Shown: piece by piece, positions 1 to 5,070 of the stretch
How the letters are laid out: each line of letters opens with the position of its first letter
How positions within the stretch are numbered: the first letter of the stretch is position 1
Source of the DNA: Dehalococcoidia bacterium
GTDB lineage: Bacteria > Chloroflexota > Dehalococcoidia > GIF9 > AB-539-J10
Direction of reading: 5' to 3'
DNA: 12,190 nt
NCBI GenBank assembly: GCA_030605665.1
Contig: JAUWHW010000022.1
Location: 1-12,190, forward strand
Program-made: the position numbers and the translations under genes
Notes under the pieces: generated by a model
Databases searched by the model: none
Seen by the model: the letters and a program-made list of their open reading frames with translations, nothing else
Told to the model about the DNA's origin: nothing

Positions 1-36
1 ACAGGCGGTGAAGCCGTATTTGAAGGATTTTTTCAT
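1..36 (-). CDS. N-terminal start of an outward-reading gene (partial)
   Basis: Only the first 12 codons lie in the window. They read MKKSFKYGFTAC on the minus strand, from an ATG at 34-36 running off the left edge. An AAGGTGG ribosome binding site sits about five bases upstream of the ATG, which is why this short stretch is called. The Lys-rich start followed by hydrophobic residues could be the beginning of a signal peptide, as in the two lipoproteins upstream on the same strand, but too little is visible to name a family. It may be the third gene of that lipoprotein cluster. Confidence 0.45.
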   Translation of the reverse strand, partial: MKKSFKYGFTAC

Positions 37-112
37 TTTTCCACCTTCTTTGTAAGGGGGTTAGGTGATAGGTTGCTAAATAACTCTTTTCACTGTTTAT
101 GATAAACCGCTG

Positions 113-694
113 CTATTTGATGACAAACGAATTTATGACATTGTTAAAAGTCTCTTCGTACATACGATAAAACTCCTCTTGAGATGAATATTTGAAAATG
201 TAAGCCATTCCATTCGCGAAAAAGACTACCTGTCTCAGTTTCCAAGTAGGTATGCCAGAGAGTATATCGTACCCACTTATATTATTTACCGAGATTGTAG
301 CCTCATTTAAGATTGGTATACCGGACATCTCCAATCCTTTCTTGAATTCATCTTTGACTTCTTGTAAATCAGTGACTGATTTTACTATTAATTCGATTTC
401 CACTGAAAATTGTGATCTGTCCCTAAGTATTTTCTTTTCGAACGATACGACTTTTTTAATATTCTTATCTGGAAAGTCGTCTTCTGCAACATATAATTCC
501 CAACCACCCGGATATTCAAAACCATAGCCGAGTTTATCGTCATAAACATACCCTTGGGTTGTTAGCGCTCCTGGTACTGGTTCTGTTGGGGGTACAAATG
601 GTGGTTCCGATCCCTGTCTTTCTGTACATGAGCAAATAGAAGAGGCAAGTACTACTATTGCCAAAATTCCAAAAAGTAATTGTTTATTTTTCAA
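113..694 (-). CDS. Predicted lipoprotein with PsbP-like domain
   Basis: A 193-residue secreted protein, probably lipid-anchored. Residues 1-22 form a signal peptide: Lys at 2 and 4, then a hydrophobic stretch around residues 6-18. It is followed by Cys21 and Cys23; Cys23, preceded by Ser, is the better acylation site, although the lipobox (I-C-S-C) is not classical. A Pro/Thr/Glu-rich linker covers about 26-45. The rest begins near residue 49 with DDKLGYGFEYPGGWEL, the pattern of PsbP-like domains in bacterial lipoproteins, and continues as alternating strands and helices to the C-terminus. The start is TTG, supported by GAGGGG about six bases upstream. The gene lies 24 bases after the neighbouring lipoprotein gene on the same strand, so the two are probably co-transcribed. 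Lipoprotein export is a firm call; the PsbP relationship is from motif similarity only, and no function is claimed. Confidence 0.75.
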   Translation of the reverse strand: MKNKQLLFGILAIVVLASSICSCTERQGSEPPFVPPTEPVPGALTTQGYVYDDKLGYGFEYPGGWELYVAEDDFPDKNIKKVVSFEKKILRDRSQFSVEIELIVKSVTDLQEVKDEFKKGLEMSGIPILNEATISVNNISGYDILSGIPTWKLRQVVFFANGMAYIFKYSSQEEFYRMYEETFNNVINSFVIK

Positions 695-718
695 AGCAAT
701 CCCCTCACTTCAGTTATT

Positions 719-1186
719 TCAATCAACTATTGACAAGTAAAACACCGAAAACATCTTGCCAAGTTCTGGCTCTTGCAAGTATCCGGTTACGGAAATAGAT
801 TCTTCCCTTGATGTATAGTCTCCGGTCTGAGCATTTTCTAAAGCCTTAACTATTATCTGTGTGTTAATGGTCTCACCAGGATTAAGCGTCATGTACCCTT
901 TAGGATACTTATACTCTACAAATTCAGGTGGGTACACGCCGCCTAGGGTAAGGCGGATTTTGATGGGTTTATCTACCAATGATTTAATCGTTACTGGTAA
1001 AGTGACAGCCCCGCCTTTTCTCACCGTAACGAAACCCTCTGGTACAGGCAGGTTCCCTTCCCTTTCAGACAGATAATCTACATTGATAGTACAATAATCA
1101 GAAACACGGGGAAACGTTACAGGAGTCGTACTTGGAGGTGGGGAACAAGCAACTAGGCAGAGCGAGATGGCAACTATAGTACACAT
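719..1186 (-). CDS. Predicted lipoprotein, Ig-like beta-rich domain, doubtful start codon
   Basis: An exported lipoprotein: from the ATG at 1184-1186 it has 155 residues, with a hydrophobic stretch and lipobox LVAC ending at Cys14. The mature part is beta-rich, with features of Ig-like/NEW3-type domains: VRKGGAVTLPVTIKSL, later LNPGETINTQIIVKAL, and the end FSVFYLSIVD. The ATG has no ribosome binding site and gives a signal peptide without a positive charge. Seven codons upstream, in frame, is an ATA at 1205-1207, seven bases after AAGGAGGG. Starting there gives (M)KSKLILMCTIVAISLCLVAC, a textbook lipoprotein signal. The frame is closed by a TAA at 1226-1228. The true start is therefore probably this AUA, or a former ATG that has mutated. 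It lies upstream of the PsbP-like lipoprotein gene, likely in one operon. Confidence 0.75.
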   Translation of the reverse strand: MCTIVAISLCLVACSPPPSTTPVTFPRVSDYCTINVDYLSEREGNLPVPEGFVTVRKGGAVTLPVTIKSLVDKPIKIRLTLGGVYPPEFVEYKYPKGYMTLNPGETINTQIIVKALENAQTGDYTSREESISVTGYLQEPELGKMFSVFYLSIVD

Positions 1187-1207
1187 TAGGATTAGCTTTG
1201 ATTTTAT

Positions 1208-1454
1208 GTTTCGTCCCTCCTTATTTTAGCCTGTCAATATAGATAACGTGGAAACTTGATTTTGGTTTAGCGCTAGTTGTAAAATTGATACTGCTCAGTA
1301 AAGGCTATTACTGGTAGCTAAGCTGTCTTGCCAAGGGCTATCACTCTTTAAACAATTCGCCCTTTTGTTCTGCAGGATGAACTCAGACAGTGTGACGGGT
1401 CTTACCCATGCACTGATCCAAGGATTTCTAGGGTTGTTTATTCGTCACGGTTCC
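1208..1454. other. Intergenic region with a possible decayed reading frame
   Basis: No confident gene is present. On the minus strand a 47-codon frame without a usual start (about 1295-1438) contains the string NPWISAWVRP near its beginning. This recalls the N-terminus of bacterial YIP1-family membrane proteins, but the frame soon reaches a stop and no transmembrane part follows. No terminator was seen. The right edge leads into the promoter and inverted repeat upstream of the 289-residue gene. Confidence 0.4.
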
Positions 1455-1462
1455 TTGACGAA
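1441..1462. repeat. Inverted repeat over the -35 (candidate operator)
   Basis: A perfect 7-bp inverted repeat, TTCGTCA (1441-1447) and TGACGAA (1456-1462), is separated by 8 bases. The right arm contains most of the TTGACG -35 hexamer of the promoter called here. There is no U-tract, so a terminator is unlikely. The position suggests a repressor-binding site; the regulator is unknown. Confidence 0.45.
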
Positions 1463-1482
1463 ATAATGGCACATTATATAGT
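1455..1482 (+). promoter_or_regulatory. Predicted sigma70-type promoter of the 289-aa gene
   Basis: TTGACG (1455-1460) and TATAGT (1477-1482) each match the consensus at five of six positions, 16 bases apart. Transcription would start near 1489-1491, about 55 bases before the ATG at 1544. A GGGAGG ribosome binding site lies at 1528-1533. Confidence 0.6.
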
Positions 1483-1543
1483 ATGGGGTAAGTGAATTGA
1501 AAAGAAGTGTTCCTTAGGCAGCAAATCGGGAGGTCGTTCTGAT

Positions 1544-2413
1544 ATGAGCAACATGTATTTTAGCGATCGTGAATTTGGGCCTCGCCGTCGAACGGAAGAG
1601 GAGATTGCTGACAGGGTTTGGGGCGGCCTCGTTGCGCTTGTATTGGGGCTGATGTCAAAGGGGGCATTTGGGATAGATTTTCCTGACGAATGCCCCGATG
1701 GGCAAGGCATCGCTGGAACCGACGAATATACCATGCAACTTGCCCTATCTGCCGAGGTGCCTGATCTGCCATGGCCCGTCAAAGCAGCAGACCTTCCCTC
1801 AACTCCGGCAGTCTTGGATTTTATCGAATTCTGCCATCGGCATGTGGCGAAGCCCATTCGTGGGTCTTATCACAGCTTTTTTCGCCATTATCATCTCGGC
1901 TTTGATCGAGAAGAGGGGCAGGCGGAGTTTCGTGAGATTGTCAACCGAATCTTTGCTAGAAGTGGTGTCGCCTATGAGTTGCAAGAAAGCGGACAAGTAC
2001 AACGTCTTGCGCCTCCAATCTTGAGAGAGGCGCTTGCCATAAGCCAGTTCAATACCGGCGACACTGAGCTAGACGCCATGCTCGAATCGTCACGATCCAA
2101 ATATCTAAGTCCTTACCCAGACATTCGCAGGGAGTCCCTTGAGAAGCTGTGGGACGCATGGGAGCGGGTTAAGACAATCGAGCCTGCTCCAGACAAGAAA
2201 GCCTCAGTTGAGCGCCTACTTGATAAATCAACTTCTGAGGCGAAGTTTCGCGAGGCACTCGGGAACGAAGCACTTGAGCTTACACGGATCGGCAATACAT
2301 TTCAAATTCGCCATAGTGAAACATCGCAGATTCCGTTAGAAAGCAGTGAGCACATAGATTACCTGTTTCATAGGTTGTTTGCGCTGATTCAATTACTTCT
2401 CAGGTCTCGGTAG
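1544..2413 (+). CDS. Conserved hypothetical protein, possible AbiJ/HEPN-like defence protein
   Basis: A soluble 289-residue protein without signal peptide or clear membrane segment. The start is ATG, preceded by GGGAGG ten bases upstream. The N-terminus (MYFSDREFGPRRRTEEEI, then a Trp-Gly-Gly helix and FPDECPDGQG) resembles, from memory, proteins annotated with AbiJ N-terminal domains. The middle holds IEFCHRHVAKPI and a His/Phe-rich SYHSFFRHYHLGFDRE. The C-terminal third is helical and conserved-looking: LEKLWDAWERVKT, then ELTRIGNTFQIRHSE, then DYLFHRLFALIQLLL. The Arg-His pair in a helical C-terminus is compatible with a HEPN-type nuclease fold, but the standard motif is not clearly present. 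Length and C-terminus look complete. The gene has its own promoter and seems richer in GC than its neighbours, which suggests an acquired cassette. Coding status is firm; a role in phage defence is a guess. Confidence 0.75.
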   Translation: MSNMYFSDREFGPRRRTEEEIADRVWGGLVALVLGLMSKGAFGIDFPDECPDGQGIAGTDEYTMQLALSAEVPDLPWPVKAADLPSTPAVLDFIEFCHRHVAKPIRGSYHSFFRHYHLGFDREEGQAEFREIVNRIFARSGVAYELQESGQVQRLAPPILREALAISQFNTGDTELDAMLESSRSKYLSPYPDIRRESLEKLWDAWERVKTIEPAPDKKASVERLLDKSTSEAKFREALGNEALELTRIGNTFQIRHSETSQIPLESSEHIDYLFHRLFALIQLLLRSR

Positions 2414-2439
2414 AGAAGTTGCTATGACATGACACGAAG

Positions 2440-2528
2440 GCATCGCAGCAATATGCTAAGGCGTAACGATGCATCTCAACAACTCGTTGCAGTCCGACCG
2501 TCAAGAAGGCGGCAAATGCGACTCAGTT
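2440..2528. repeat. Structured spacer: nested hairpins, weakly attC-like
   Basis: The first element is GCATCG (2440-2445) pairing with CGATGC (2467-2472), with an inner AGCA-ATA-TGCT hairpin at 2447-2457. The second is AACT-C-GTTGC (2481-2490) pairing with GCGAC-TC-AGTT (2518-2528), with one G-U pair and an unpaired C opposite TC. The wording CAACAACTCGTTGCAGTCCG recalls the left part of integron attC sites, with extrahelical bases on one arm. However, no proper RYYYAAC/GTRRRRY core pair is present, so cassette origin is only a possibility. Confidence 0.3.
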
Positions 2529-2567
2529 TGCACATGAAAGTAGAATAAGCAAGGAGGGCAAGAGCAA

Positions 2568-2726
2568 ATGCCTTTTGGATTCTTTATAGGTGCATTATTC
2601 CGTCAAATCGTACGGGAGAAAAGGAGAGCAAGGGAAGAAGAAATCATTGGTGCCCTAATGGCATTGGGGATACCCGAAGAAACTTACAGGAACATCAAGG
2701 AGATGTTTTCGAAACGTGTTTGTTAG
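2568..2726 (+). CDS. Small hypothetical protein, 52 aa
   Basis: An ATG at 2568 follows a near-perfect AAGGAGGG (2551-2558) at good spacing and opens a 52-codon frame ending in TAG at 2724-2726. The product starts MPFGFFIGALFRQIV, a short hydrophobic or amphipathic segment. A very basic/acidic stretch follows (REKRRAREEEI), then a helix-turn-helix-like run around LMALGIPEETYRNIKEMF, ending Arg-Val-Cys. It lies 33 bases before the next gene on the same strand, so the two are probably translated from one message. I do not recognise the family. The strong ribosome binding site and tight spacing make it a likely real gene that length cut-offs would miss. Confidence 0.55.
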   Translation: MPFGFFIGALFRQIVREKRRAREEEIIGALMALGIPEETYRNIKEMFSKRVC

Positions 2727-2759
2727 GGCAGCTGGGGGGCTAAAGAAAGGGGCAAAGAA

Positions 2760-3140
2760 ATGATATTCATACCCGAGAACGATATCGTTAGGTTCATGGA
2801 TGACCTTCTACGGGCAATTCTGGCTAAGGCCTATGAACATGAGGATCTGACGGAAAGGATGCCGGAGAGTACCTTTCACAGGGCACAGGAAGTGTTCTCT
2901 ACATTCATGCGCAAAATAGGATGGAGTGAAATAAACGAATTCGCATTTCGTATATATCCACAGGAAGTGGGGGCTTTAGTAAGCGATATCCTGATGAAAG
3001 TTGCAAAGGCGCTTTACTTTGAGATGGCACCTACCTATGACGAGGAGACGTCGGCTTTAAAGTACAGATGCGTTGAATGTGGTATGGTCATTGCAGATGA
3101 TTCAGAAGTATGCCCTCGCAGATGCTTTGAAAGTAACTAG
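2760..3140 (+). CDS. Hypothetical protein with C-terminal zinc-ribbon-like tail
   Basis: A 126-residue soluble protein. The ATG is preceded by AAAGGGGC about eight bases upstream. Residues 1-90 are predicted mostly helical (FMDDLLRAILAKAYEHEDL; EVGALVSDILMKVAKALYF) and match no family I recognise. The C-terminus carries four cysteines in the order CVEC, then ten residues, then CPRRC. This resembles a zinc ribbon, but the second knuckle is Cys-x3-Cys instead of the usual Cys-x2-Cys. Without that extra Arg it would be a normal CPRC knuckle, so metal binding is plausible but unproved. The gene follows the 52-residue gene closely and is the last of this plus-strand set before the region of broken genes. 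Confidence 0.6.
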   Translation: MIFIPENDIVRFMDDLLRAILAKAYEHEDLTERMPESTFHRAQEVFSTFMRKIGWSEINEFAFRIYPQEVGALVSDILMKVAKALYFEMAPTYDEETSALKYRCVECGMVIADDSEVCPRRCFESN

Positions 3141-3275
3141 ACAGTTGTCTGTAGGGGGAAGGCACCTTCCTGAGTTCCCCGAGCCGGATTCGAACTGTTT
3201 GACTCGGTCTTCATTTTACGCTGGCGGTTCTAGGTTCGCAAGGAAGAAGAGACTGAAGTGACCTGAGATTACACA

Positions 3276-3641
3276 TTACGCTATTTTGTTGAATTCTGCT
3301 TTTTTAACCATGGGCAAGATTCAGATGTTTTGGGCGATGATTTTTGCTAGCGCCAAATCCTCAGGCGTAGTTACCTTTATATTATTATAATCGCCTGGAT
3401 AAAGTTTCACCTTGTACCCCAAGCGCTCTACCGCAGTGGCATCATCGGTAACCTCATTTGTAACCTTCTTGTAGGCTTCGGTTATCATGCCAAGGCGGAA
3501 TATCTGTGGAGTTTGTATCGCCCATAATTCGTCACGCTGAAGAGTTTCTGTAATTAACCCGACGTCATCGGCAAGCTTAATAGTATCTTTAACCGGCACT
3601 GCAGCTACAGCAGCACCAGTTTCCATAGCTGCCTCCAAGCC
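3276..3641 (-). repeat. Left copy of the duplicated ispD 3' end
   Basis: This segment aligns without gaps from 3321-3641 to 5429-5749 (constant offset of 2108 bases). It continues about 45 bases past the stop codon with small gaps, starting at the shared CGCTATTTTGTT (3279 here, 5391 in the right copy). Homology ends abruptly at GGCTTGG, where the helicase remnant begins. Both copies have the same orientation. Confidence 0.85.
3321..3641 (-). pseudogene. ispD: Truncated second ispD copy (C-terminal 105 residues)
   Basis: This is the C-terminal half of 2-C-methyl-D-erythritol 4-phosphate cytidylyltransferase, matching residues 118-222 of the intact IspD encoded at 5429-6097 at about 79% protein identity. 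It keeps VPVKDTIK, TPQIF, VTDD and the NIKVTTPEDL region with the substrate-binding Lys. It lacks the N-terminal half with the nucleotide-binding GGSSKRMG loop and the HDGARP motif, so it cannot be an active enzyme. The frame has no stop or frameshift, and a TTG at 3638 follows AAGGA at ten bases, so a fragment could still be translated. Relative to the full copy it has a swapped pair of codons (GCG ATA for ATA GCG) before QTPQIF. Upstream it joins a helicase remnant in another frame. Confidence 0.85.
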
Positions 3642-4001
3642 TATACTTCCTTATGAAAGCATCAACACTTCTTATCTTTTCAAATATTGAATTTATGCCA
3701 CCTCCATTAACAAGCAACTTTGTGAGGTCTTCTGCCGTAAAGTGTATACCAAGGGAGTCCAACAACTCCGTGGGATTAAAAAGCTTGCGGTACAAATCGA
3801 AGATGTGAGGTGTTCCCTCTCTGAGTCTTAACTACCAATAGGTCTCGAGGGCTTCGAACTGAGCTTGGCGCAAATAGCGGAGACATTGAGTTTCGAAATC
3901 GTAGTTGTAATCCAGAATCTCGCTGATAGCAGGGTAATCCACCTTATACTTAGAATTACGCCATTGGCAACGCTAGCTTTGAGTTTATCGTGTAAAAACA
4001 T
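3642..4001 (-). pseudogene. Broken N-terminal part of a DEAD/DEAH (type III restriction-like) helicase gene
   Basis: Reading the minus strand from the ATG at 3999-4001 gives MFLHDKLKASVANG. A shift of frame near 3950-3970 is then needed to continue as KYKVDYPAISEILDYNYD and LRYLRQAQFEALETYW. An in-frame TAG at 3832-3834 follows. The same frame then goes on as LRLREGTPHIFDLYRKLF, ELLDSLGIHFTAEDLTKLL and GGINSIFEKIRSVDAFIRKY, until the join with the ispD fragment. This order (RYLR.aQFEALETYWyLRL..TPHIfDLY) is what I know from the region before the Walker A motif in DEAD/DEAH helicases annotated as type III restriction subunits. The ATPase motifs are absent. So a stop, a frameshift and a 3' truncation are all visible. 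The family assignment is from memory; the decay is directly seen. Confidence 0.65.
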
Positions 4002-4188
4002 TATGTTAAATATGCAAACTTAATTGCTAGAATTCTACTACCTACCAAAGTGAGTATCAAGGCTGGTTACCCTCCAAAGATATACAAGGGGCGACAAGGT
4101 TATCGAGTATAGCTCGCAGTTCCCCGGCACTGCTTTAAGAGGCGGTGGTGGCTTGCTTATCCATTAATAATCTTGTTCAAATGCCATG

Positions 4189-4223
4189 TTGACAAGCAAA
4201 AATAGATTTGCTATCACTATACT
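4189..4223 (+). promoter_or_regulatory. Possible promoter before the 4235 hairpin
   Basis: A perfect TTGACA lies at 4189-4194. With 17-bp spacing the -10 would be TATCAC (4212-4217, four of six matches). A better -10, TATACT (4218-4223), is 23 bases away. Either would start transcription at or just before the hairpin. The promoter is imperfect, so confidence is limited. Confidence 0.35.
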
Positions 4224-4234
4224 AGAATCACGAT

Positions 4235-4281
4235 GAGAGGCCAATCCGCAGGGTTTTGTCCTGTGGCAATGCCTCTCTTTT
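4235..4281 (+). ncRNA. Candidate terminator or small structured RNA
   Basis: GAGAGGC (4235-4241) pairs with GCCTCTC (4271-4277), and CCGCAGG (4246-4252) pairs with CCTGTGG (4260-4266) with one G-U pair. The two stems are separated by an identical CAAT on each side (4242-4245 and 4267-4270), giving a symmetric internal loop. The apical loop is GTTTTGT, and TTTT follows the stem. This is a stable hairpin with a U-tract, as in intrinsic terminators, but no plus-strand gene precedes it nearby. A TTGACA lies just upstream, so a short hairpin RNA is also possible. Confidence 0.45.
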
Positions 4282-4459
4282 GCTATCCGTATTATGTTGT
4301 AGCTCCAGTCTGCCTCTGAGATTATTCATAACACGATGCGAGGCATCACTTTTCATTGGGTAATAAGAATCATCGTCTCCCGTAGCAATAAGGATTCCAA
4401 GGCATTAACATCGAGTTTTTGGCTTTTTGTTGTTCTCCGCCTTTATCTCTAAGGGAGAA

Positions 4460-4738
4460 TTATTCCTGCTCCAGGTCATTGATAAGCTCTTCAACTGATT
4501 CAAAAGTCCTGACCTGTCCAGCCTTGATATCCTCATCAGCCTCTCTTTCACCCTCCTGCCATCTCTTAGTCCAGAAGTAGGCCTGTCCCTTATCCACCAA
4601 CCTCTTCGGCATTAGCACTGCTCTATCATCTACTATTTCAATCTCTACCAGGTCACCCACCTCAACGCCAAGTTCCCTACGCACAGATGCTGGAAGGGTA
4701 ATTTGCCCATGCCTCGTGACTTTGCTATATGCTGGCAT
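4460..4738 (-). CDS. AbrB/MazE-family antitoxin
   Basis: The antitoxin of a type II toxin-antitoxin pair. It binds the toxin and, through a SpoVT/AbrB swapped-hairpin domain, DNA. That domain is visible at about residues 4-45 of the 92-residue product: SKVTRHGQITLPASVRRELG, then GDLVEIEIVDDRAVLMPK. The acidic C-terminal tail (EREADEDIKAGQ, then FESVEELINDLE) is the usual toxin-wrapping part in AbrB antitoxins paired with RelE/ParE toxins. I start it at the ATG at 4736-4738, which lies eight bases after AGGAGG. A GTG three codons upstream overlaps that ribosome binding site and is therefore unlikely. The toxin gene precedes it, its TAG overlapping the same binding site, so the two are translated in a coupled way. 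It probably acts on the palindrome in the operon promoter. Confidence 0.88.
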   Translation of the reverse strand: MPAYSKVTRHGQITLPASVRRELGVEVGDLVEIEIVDDRAVLMPKRLVDKGQAYFWTKRWQEGEREADEDIKAGQVRTFESVEELINDLEQE

Positions 4739-4750
4739 CTTCTTCACCTC

Positions 4751-5011
4751 CTAAGGTCGCTCCAGTGCTTCATCATGACGTCCAATGTTACGCAAGAGAA
4801 TTGTATCTCCTTCGATTTGGAAAGTCATCCTCAGTGAACGGCTCGCTCTGGCTTCCCAAATATATTCCGTTCCTTTCACTTTCTTCACCCTGAGGGCAGG
4901 ATATCGAATGTCCACTGCCAAATTTTTGATTGCCTTCTGAGCTAGTGCTTTTTCCTCCTCATTAAGTTGTTTCCATGCTTTCTTGAATCGGGCAGTTCGA
5001 GCGATCTTCAC
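4751..5011 (-). CDS. RelE/ParE-superfamily toxin
   Basis: An 86-residue basic protein with the small alpha/beta fold of RelE/ParE toxins. Two N-terminal helices (ARFKKAWKQLNEEEKALAQKA) are followed by strands with RVKKVKGTEYIWEARASRSL and RMTFQIEGDTILLRNIGRHDE. The Arg-Ala-Ser-Arg-Ser-Leu-Arg and final Gly-x-His-Asp-Glu regions are typical of RelE-like members that act as ribosome-dependent mRNA interferases, although ParE-like gyrase inhibition cannot be excluded from sequence alone. The start is GTG at 5009-5011, with GAGG about eleven bases upstream. The toxin is the first gene and the antitoxin the second, the reverse of most type II systems but seen in HigBA-like and some AbrB-linked pairs. 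Length and frame look intact, so the system may well be active. Confidence 0.85.
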   Translation of the reverse strand: MKIARTARFKKAWKQLNEEEKALAQKAIKNLAVDIRYPALRVKKVKGTEYIWEARASRSLRMTFQIEGDTILLRNIGRHDEALERP

Positions 5012-5041
5012 CGGAGCAATTACCTCACTCTGTATGAAATT

Positions 5042-5060
5042 ACTATATTACTAATATAGT
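5042..5060. repeat. Perfect palindromic operator of the toxin-antitoxin operon
   Basis: ACTATATTACTAATATAGT is a perfect inverted repeat with 9-bp arms around one central base. It covers the whole -10 hexamer and most of the spacer of the promoter reading into the toxin gene. It is a strong candidate for binding by the AbrB-type antitoxin or the toxin-antitoxin complex, giving autorepression. Confidence 0.8.
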
Positions 5061-5070
5061 CGTTTGTCAA
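5042..5070 (-). promoter_or_regulatory. Promoter of the toxin-antitoxin operon
   Basis: On the minus strand the -35 is a perfect TTGACA (complement of 5065-5070), followed by 17 bases and TATAGT (complement of 5042-5047). Transcription would begin near 5035, about 25 bases before the GTG of the toxin. The spacer and -10 are embedded in the palindrome. Confidence 0.85.

Larger units (their letters stand above)
4002..4459. other. Gene-free stretch with hairpins
   Basis: No convincing reading frame was found on either strand. The stretch holds the strong two-part hairpin at 4235-4281 and a small perfect one, GATGC-GAG-GCATC, at 4335-4347. The bases before each hairpin are similar (CACGATGAGAGGC and CACGATGCGAGGC), possibly a diverged repeat. 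No terminator is evident just after the antitoxin stop at 4460. Confidence 0.5.

Noticed and set aside
1232..1237. TTGACA on the minus strand as the lipoprotein operon promoter
   Set aside because: A -10 at 16-18 bases would be ACGAAA or CGAAAC, and the transcript would start past the ribosome binding site.
1474..1857. 127-codon minus-strand frame opposite the 289-aa gene
   Set aside because: Low-quality Ser/Arg/Pro-rich translation lying antisense to a well-supported gene with promoter and ribosome binding site.
3154..3179. GGAAGG-CA-CCTTCC and GGGGAA/TTCCCC inverted repeats as a terminator
   Set aside because: The loop is two bases or the arms compete, and no U-tract follows, so termination is not supported.
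3178..3215. tRNA-like TTCGAATCC on the minus strand
   Set aside because: The bases around the loop do not form the five-pair T stem (AACAG opposite CCGGC), and no acceptor, D or anticodon arms can be drawn.
3073..3261. 62-codon plus-strand frame overlapping the end of the 126-aa gene
   Set aside because: No ribosome binding site, and it overlaps a better frame; its composition looks random.
3589..3795. 68-codon minus-strand frame taken as its own gene
   Set aside because: Its first part is the helicase remnant and its tail (GNWCCCSCSAG) is ispD read out of frame; it is explained by the pseudogene and the junction.
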